From NCBI GenBank assembly GCA_963971305.1, contig OZ020313.1, forward strand, positions 53,454,203 through 53,518,202: DNA of 64,000 nucleotides. The letters run 5' to 3'. Below are positions 58,351 to 64,000 of this stretch, in pieces. Position numbers and translations under genes: made by a program. The notes beneath the pieces are model-generated. The model made no database searches, was not told where the DNA came from, and saw nothing but the letters and a program-made list of their open reading frames with translations. Within the stretch, counting starts at the first letter, position 1. Each line of letters starts with the position of its first letter. Origin of the DNA: Arcuatula senhousia (taxonomy: Eukaryota; Mollusca; Bivalvia; Mytilida; Mytilidae).

Positions 58351-58914
58351 ACATGTTAATATTGCTTGTTCTGTATTTTTTTTCACAAAGTCAGTACATC
58401 ACTATCAACTACACATTTAAGAATATACGGAAGAAAAACAAAAAAACATTTTTTAAAGAAATTGGTCTTATTTCAAACATTTATATCATCAATTTATTTG
58501 TCATGCCTTTATCAAGTGAGTACCATTGGGTAAGTCATCAATATCTTTCGTTTAGGTAACTGATTTTTTTTATTGACAGATACCATGTTTGCATTGTATT
58601 CTGTTATCACAGAAAACTAACAAATATCTTGCCTGCTGGAACCATCGGAAATATATTTTACATGCAATTTGCCTATCAATCTTCAATTTAAAATCAAACT
58701 ACAAAAGTATCACAAAAAATTATCAAAATCACTACACAAGGTTACAGTCAAAATTTGAGGATGCAACTGTAATTGTTTAGCACTGATGCATAATATAAGC
58801 ATACTAAGTTTCAATTATCTAATATTTATAGGCGGTATGAAGGTGCTCCTAAAACAAACATTGCTATTAAATTTACATGTTTTGAGACCTGTCAAAGTCT
58901 CTCAACCGGAAATA

Positions 58915-59402
58915 GTGAGTGAGTGAGTTGGTGTTTTACGCCCGTGCAACGCTATATAGGTTATTTACAGGCGATGAACATGAAAAGGATGATAAAATGA
59001 ACATGAAATGATGATGATAAATGAAATATGGGGATGGGGTGGGAAACAAAGGACCGGTAAATTTTGAAGAACCACAGGAAAAAGGGGAGAGGTGGGTAGG
59101 GTCGGAAAATTTAGCCTATGTGGTGCACTACTGGGCGGTCCACAAAGGGGTCTTTTACGTGCATGAAGCGTGGCACTCTCCACACACGTTGGCCCACTAT
59201 GGTCGGCGGTCAGGGTTTCCGTATTATAGACCTGACAACCCCCGCGGACGAGGGCTACCCTATTCAGCCACCTAGGGTACACACTTGGTCGCTCTGTGGG
59301 CTGAGCACCGACCCGACGTCGGAATCCCAAGACCCTTAGTCGCCTCTTACGACAAGCTAGGCTCTGCTGCGGGCCTATTCGCCACCCGGGCCCCGCACGG
59401 GA
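58915..59402 (-). mobile_element. SINE-like retroposon with 14-bp target duplication
   Basis: The 14-bp direct repeat CTCAACCGGAAATA (58901-58914 and 59403-59416) flanks a 488-bp GC-richer insertion. At its left end is a (GTGA)n run followed by 'gttggtgttttacgcc'. Read on the - strand it starts GAGTCCCGTGCGGGGCCCGG, contains 'gtcgtaagaggcgactaa', and ends in an (ACTC)n tail. The family is unnamed here; ORFs of 73-121 aa across it on both strands are not taken as genes. Confidence 0.82.
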
Positions 59403-59494
59403 CTCAACCGGAAATAAGGCAAGGTCAAAAGATGGGATGAAACTACTAAGCTACTACTGGAGCATATCAAGTTTCAACAACCTAAGATTTATAA

Positions 59495-59700
59495 TACCCC
59501 ACTTGTAAGAGGAGACTATACTGCAATCACCCTGTCCTCTTTTTCAACAGATTTGATCATTTCTTGGCTTCTAGTAAAGGGGTTAATTTTAAATTTAGTA
59601 CACAAGCTTAAGCATGATGAATTGTACTGTGTCTTCCCCAGGTCAATTTAGTCTTCTACTTCCTGTTTTCTAAGCAGACTTAGATTGATAGGTAAAAAAA
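59495..59700 (+). repeat. Repeat family D fragment
   Basis: 'taccccacttgtaagaggag', 'actgcaatcaccctgtcc', 'aagcatgatgaattgtact' and 'ctacttcctgttttctaag'. Confidence 0.65.
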
Positions 59701-60119
59701 TGTTAAGTAATAGTCCACCTAAGAATCATGCAAAATTGAAGAAAAGTGATTCATCAATAAAAAGGCTACAGTGGTTTATTTTTAACGAAAGATAGTTCAA
59801 AGTATATAGAATAAGAAATAAATAGCAATTTGCACATAACTGCCTGGTCCTAGGAGAAGTCTTGCCATTTTGTTACAATGGTTTTCTATTAAAATTATTG
59901 ACAATTTTAAGAGTTATCTCCTTTTCTTACATTTTTCCAATGCATTCTATATATTTTTTTACTCACAGGACCAGGGCTAGTTTGGAAAAGAGCACAAAAG
60001 ATCAAAGCAGGGTGCTAGTAGGAGTAACACATCAAAAATAAATTGGTGTAGGCTTTCCACCCATGACTGCTCTTTGCATGATTCTTATAAAAAGTGGTAC
60101 TTAACACTTAAGTATGTCT

Positions 60120-60720
60120 CGCCTGCCAGCACTATCAGAAATATCATTCTTTCTTACTTCCACTATATTTTGAATTTACATGGATTTTCAGTTTATGAGA
60201 TCAAAAGATGTTTATAGAACTTAAACATTGCTAATATGCAATTAAAATTATCAAAGTCACTCAACCAGAAAATCAAGGTCAAGGTCAAAAGATGGGGATG
60301 CATCTGTTCTAAGCTATTACTAAGGCATATGCATACCAAGTTTCATCAACCTAAGAGTTATAGTTCTTGAGATATGGAGGTGCTCACAAAACTTTTCCAA
60401 TGCTATTATATGTATTGAAAATTGTCAGTCATTCAACTGGAAAATCAAGGTCAAGGTCATTAGATGGGGATGAAACTGTGCTAAGCTACTACTGGGGCAT
60501 AGGCATACCAAGTTTCATCAACCTAGGACCTATAGTTCTTGAGATATGGAGGTGCTCGCAAAACTTTTCCATTGCTATTTTATGTATGAAAATTGTCAGT
60601 CACTCAACCTGAAAATCAAGGTCAAAAGATGGGGAGCTACTATTTGGGCATATGCATACCAAGTTTCATCAACCTAGGACCTATAGTTTGTAAGATATGG
60701 AGGTGCTCATAAAACTTTTC
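60120..60720 (+). repeat. Tandem repeat, unit ~170-180 bp, 3-4 units
   Basis: Recurring 'aaaatcaaggtcaaggtca', 'taccaagtttcatcaaccta', 'tatagttcttgagatatgga' and 'ggtgctcgcaaaacttttcc'. Non-coding; the 81-aa ORF here is a by-product. Confidence 0.75.
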
Positions 60721-60799
60721 CAAAAAGCTGCTGAGGCGGTCGCCACTGGTAAAGTAACACCTATGTCCCGCTCTGCTTAGCAGGCTAGACAAAAATCGG

Positions 60800-61057
60800 A
60801 AGAAAATTTAACATTTAACAGACTTTTTGTCAATACACCCATTTTAGCCCCTTTCGGATCTTTATTCAGAAACAGTAGAACCAGATCCCCAAATACGGCC
60901 AACCTTCCTTCAGTAGTAACAAACATAACATTAAAATTTAATAACAATTGGTTCCCTACAACTAAAGTTATCAAACGGAAACCAAATGTCTACAGACAAC
61001 GATAGCTGCGACATCACCATAACATAATACGATCACAAAAATTCGCAGTCGTATAAG
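60800..61057 (-). repeat. Repeat family C, inverted 5' fragment
   Basis: In reverse complement it begins 'tatacgactgcgaatttttg', 'tgatcgtattatgttatgg' and continues 'gtagacatttggtttccg', as at 39065 and 43761. Confidence 0.7.
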
Positions 61058-62164
61058 AACAAGAGAGAAGATGTAGCACTATAATTCTTTAATAAAGTTT
61101 TCTACTTTATATAAAATTTTACATCAGTGTATAAAAAATCAATCTGACTTTGCCACATGTTACTCTTTCACACTTTTATGATCATGAAAATAAAAAACAA
61201 CAGGCAAACAAGGCTACATAATTTCCTTCTGTGAGAAAAAAATACTTGATTGATCAATTGTGAAATAATGCTATTCCTAATTAAATGTGAACAGACATGT
61301 TCATAGTATTCCTTCTATAAACATGCAAAACAAAAGTTGTGGTTCATTGTTTTCAACCTAGAGGAGTAAAAAAAACAGTGTAACATGCACATTATTATTT
61401 GTAAGTTGTGATATTTTTTATTCATTATTCATAGAAGAAAATCAGTTTTGGAATAAATTTCATATTTTACTAGTCAATCTACAATGTGTTGCAATTTCTT
61501 TTTTAAGATGATTTCATTTTTTAAATAACAGATGATGTCTCCTCAACTAATTCCTCAGTATGTAGATTCGATAAACACTTGATCTTCTTTTTTTGTGGAA
61601 CATCTATTTTTTAAACTAAACAATTGTAAGATTCAGGAAACTTTGAACTTTGCAGAATGCTTTATCAAATATTTGTCTTTGCATGTTGATATATTTCACA
61701 TTGACAATTTAACAAGTTTACATAAGTAATTTTCGGATAAAAAAAATACTACATACACACGTAAAAATTACATGTATAAAAAAACACTGCATACAAAACT
61801 AAAAAAAATGCACAACCCTTAGTACATAAACACAATTACTTCATCAAAATCATTCAACCTTATGTTGTTACTGAATACTTTAATTTGATCATTACATAGA
61901 CACAGAATGGTACACTATATAAAATGAAACAAAAAGTATGTACATGGGATATGAAAGCTGCCATTCTTATGATGTGAATTACAGTTACAAATTAAAACAA
62001 ATATCCATTGCAATCTTGATGAGAGACAAAAGCTTAATTGGTAACTTCACCGTAAATCTTCAAGTTTTAGATAGAAAGGCTTTTTATTTTACTGTACGGC
62101 TTCAGATTTTGTTGATATGTTTTAAAGAAAGAAAAAAATTATCAAAGTAAAAAAATGGATGGAT
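61058..62164. other. No gene recognised (AT-rich)
   Basis: Could include the 3' untranslated region of the - strand gene whose exon is at 63474-63549 (a TTTATT near 61092 would read AATAAA on the - strand). I see no convincing coding exon. Confidence 0.3.
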
Positions 62165-62300
62165 TTCATTAAACAGGAAGTAGATGAGTAACAGACCTGA
62201 AATCGAATCCCACATTATTGGACCCCACCCATTATGCATACCAAATATCAAGTGGCTGTGATTAGTAGTCGCTGAGAAAACTGTTATGAAAATGTTGTGG
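62165..62300 (-). repeat. Repeat family H, inverted fragment
   Basis: 'aaacaggaagtagatgagta', 'accaaatatcaagtggctgt' and 'tagtcgctgagaaaactgtt' are reverse complements of blocks at 31785-32010 and 41262-41620. Confidence 0.7.
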
Positions 62301-62879
62301 ATTGATGATTGATGCTTTTGTAAAAACTATGGCGACTGCCATTTCAAAATAAAACAAAAGGATTTCAAATTTGAACAAGAAAAAAAAATAGGGCAGTATA
62401 CTTCAAATTATCGCATATTATTGGGGGTGTTGAAATCCCTTTAAGATAGACAACAAGTACTTTAGAGAACAAAAAATTCTATAAGATCCACAATTCACTT
62501 TAACTTTTTTACACACACAAAATACATGTATAAACACAATTTAACATGGTATCGAATGAACGAGAGGATGTAAGATGAGCATGGAAGACTAGAATATCAC
62601 ATGACTGGACCACTTCATTAATGAACGTCAATTACGAAGGATTTATAGTCCAATGTTTGTCTCATTACACCTGTCAGGAGAAACTCTGCATTGTATATAG
62701 CTGAAAGTAGAAATATTAAAACTATTCCTAATGACTGAAAAATCAGTTTTGTGCATGGGGTCTATTTCATCTATATTTTGTCTCTTTTATTTTCTTTGAA
62801 TGGCTTTAATAAGCATAAAATTTTTGATTCTATATAAACTTCTATCCATTTGATTTTTACTGTGTGTTAGTTTGTGCTT

Positions 62880-63230
62880 TGTTATTGATTATCAATAGGG
62901 GAAGGTTGGCGCCAAAAAACTAGTTTAACCCCGCCACATTTTTAATGTGCCTGTCCTAAGCCAGGAATCTTTATCAAAGCTTATGTTTGTATTTAGTCGA
63001 TTTTATGTTAATTGTTTTTTTTGTCAAGAAAAGGTCTTTCATCGCACTTTAGGATTGGGCTTGAATCATATGTCGTTTATTTTCAATCCAGGGGCCCACT
63101 GAAAAACAGCGAGCAGCGACTGCTGGTCCCATTGAAGGCTGCTGGCTGTTTTCCATTGTGGATGTTTTAAATTTACATTTATCTTGTAGGTTGTGTCACG
63201 TACACTTATTCCACATCTCATTTTCTTCTA
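62880..63230 (+). repeat. Repeat family G copy
   Basis: 'aactagtttaaccccgccac', 'gtgcctgtcctaagccagga', 'cagcgagcagcgactgctgg' and 'cgtacacttattccacatct', in the same order as 1860-2330. Confidence 0.7.
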
Positions 63231-63473
63231 TGTATCTGTATAAACAGATTTTTTTTTCTATGTCACTCTTGGTCGCTTTGTTAAACAGAAAGAAGACTTG
63301 AAATCATTCCAATGATATGAGACCCAATGTTGATATTGCATACAAAATATTAAGAGGTTGTGATTAGTTGTTGCTGACAAATTGTTGCTAGTATCATCCT
63401 GAAGACACCAAAGCATTCAACATTTATTCACTTTGTAAAATCTTGTGTCCATCATGAAGGTACAAATACTTAC

Positions 63474-63549
63474 GAATTTTTTTAGAGATTACATTCCGTA
63501 ACATGGGTATATCATGTTCACATGTGACTACAATATGTGTGGGGTTACC
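63474..63549 (-). CDS. Probable internal exon of an unrecognised minus-strand gene
   Basis: On the - strand a good acceptor ('tttgtttattttcag') precedes a 76-nt open segment encoding GNPTHIVVTCEHDIPMLRNV and ISKKI, which ends in a strong GTAAGT donor (phase 1). Codon content looks real and both splice sites are canonical. I do not recognise the protein. Its 5' exons would lie to the right of the window, the next ones possibly between 61000 and 63470. Confidence 0.5.
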
Positions 63550-64000
63550 CTGAAAATAAACAAAATACACATGTACACATATTACATTTATTAGTTTACA
63601 CACACATAATTTACACACACAAAATTATTATCAAAAATGATCTTTTAAGTCTGAAATGTCAGTCTTTTTTCTTCAATATATTCAGTCTAAAATGTCTTCT
63701 CTTAAGGTTCACAACATACTGTTATGTGCATATTTCACAAATAAGTTCAATAACAATTTGAAGAGTGTGGCATTTAACTCTTAAAACCTTTCAATTCAAT
63801 CTTTTCCATGCATAAGGTGGGAATAATACAAAGAAGATTGCTTATAAAACAATCATACATCTGAATTCATTCACTTTATTTGATTATTCTGGGCGCTAAA
63901 TCAAGATATTAAAAATGTTTACTCAAGTGTTACTTTTTTAAATTAGATTTTTGGCTACAAGATTTTAAAGTCTGTGAAGTTAAAAATGAACACATTTTGT

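Noticed and set aside
59021..59339. Protein-coding gene in the GC-rich block
   Set aside because: The block is a retroposon with a 14-bp TSD; ORFs overlap in several frames on both strands without recognisable domains.

Overview
This is an animal nuclear genome window, almost certainly from a mollusc and probably a bivalve (possibly a mussel). It is AT-rich. Coding exons are short, with canonical GT..AG introns. The introns are packed with interspersed repeats of a kind that I recall, from memory only, as typical of bivalve genomes: hairpin-ended elements with tandem-repeat cores and (GTC)n/(GTCC)n starts, TA-flanked MITEs, and 5'-truncated LINEs. No bacterial features are present.

Most of the window is one gene on the + strand, an orthologue of the H3K9 methyltransferase SETDB1/eggless. 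I reconstructed 32 coding exons from about 10844 to a TAA stop at 57757-57759. All 31 junctions keep the reading frame and use GT/AG, giving 4017 nt (1338 aa plus stop), close to the ~1290 aa of the human protein. The order is: basic N-terminus, acidic/SIM-like segment, Q/G-rich 12-residue repeats, triple Tudor, linker with an exact histone-H3-like ARKST, MBD, Cys-rich pre-SET, SET split by a long acidic insertion, post-SET. Two polyadenylation signals follow the stop. Head-to-head with it on the - strand is the first coding exon of a DEAD-box helicase, DDX55 (7022-7409); its other exons were not found and probably lie left of the window. One short probable exon of an unrecognised - strand gene lies at the right edge (63474-63549).

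Layout: 1-3799, repeats. 3800-6869, an inverted-repeat element with a nested LINE, inside DDX55 intron 1. 7022-7409, DDX55 exon 1. 8108-8520, LINE relic. 10813-58350, SETDB1 and its repeat-laden introns. 58915-59402, a SINE-like insertion with a 14-bp target duplication. 59403-64000, repeats and unassigned sequence.

The most interesting parts are: (1) a 2.37-kb element at 45251-47621 with a 29-bp perfect TIR and a 7-bp TSD, carrying an ING-type PHD-finger ORF and, convergent to it, a decayed gene whose zinc-ligand pattern resembles the RAG1 N-terminal region; (2) five SETDB1 introns that begin with tandem copies of the preceding exon's tail plus its 5' splice site; (3) the ARKST histone mimic in the SETDB1 linker; (4) a hairpin-ended repeat inserted into a MITE arm without target duplication, which fixes its termini; (5) a ~420-bp near-perfect foldback in the intron that splits the catalytic NHSC motif.
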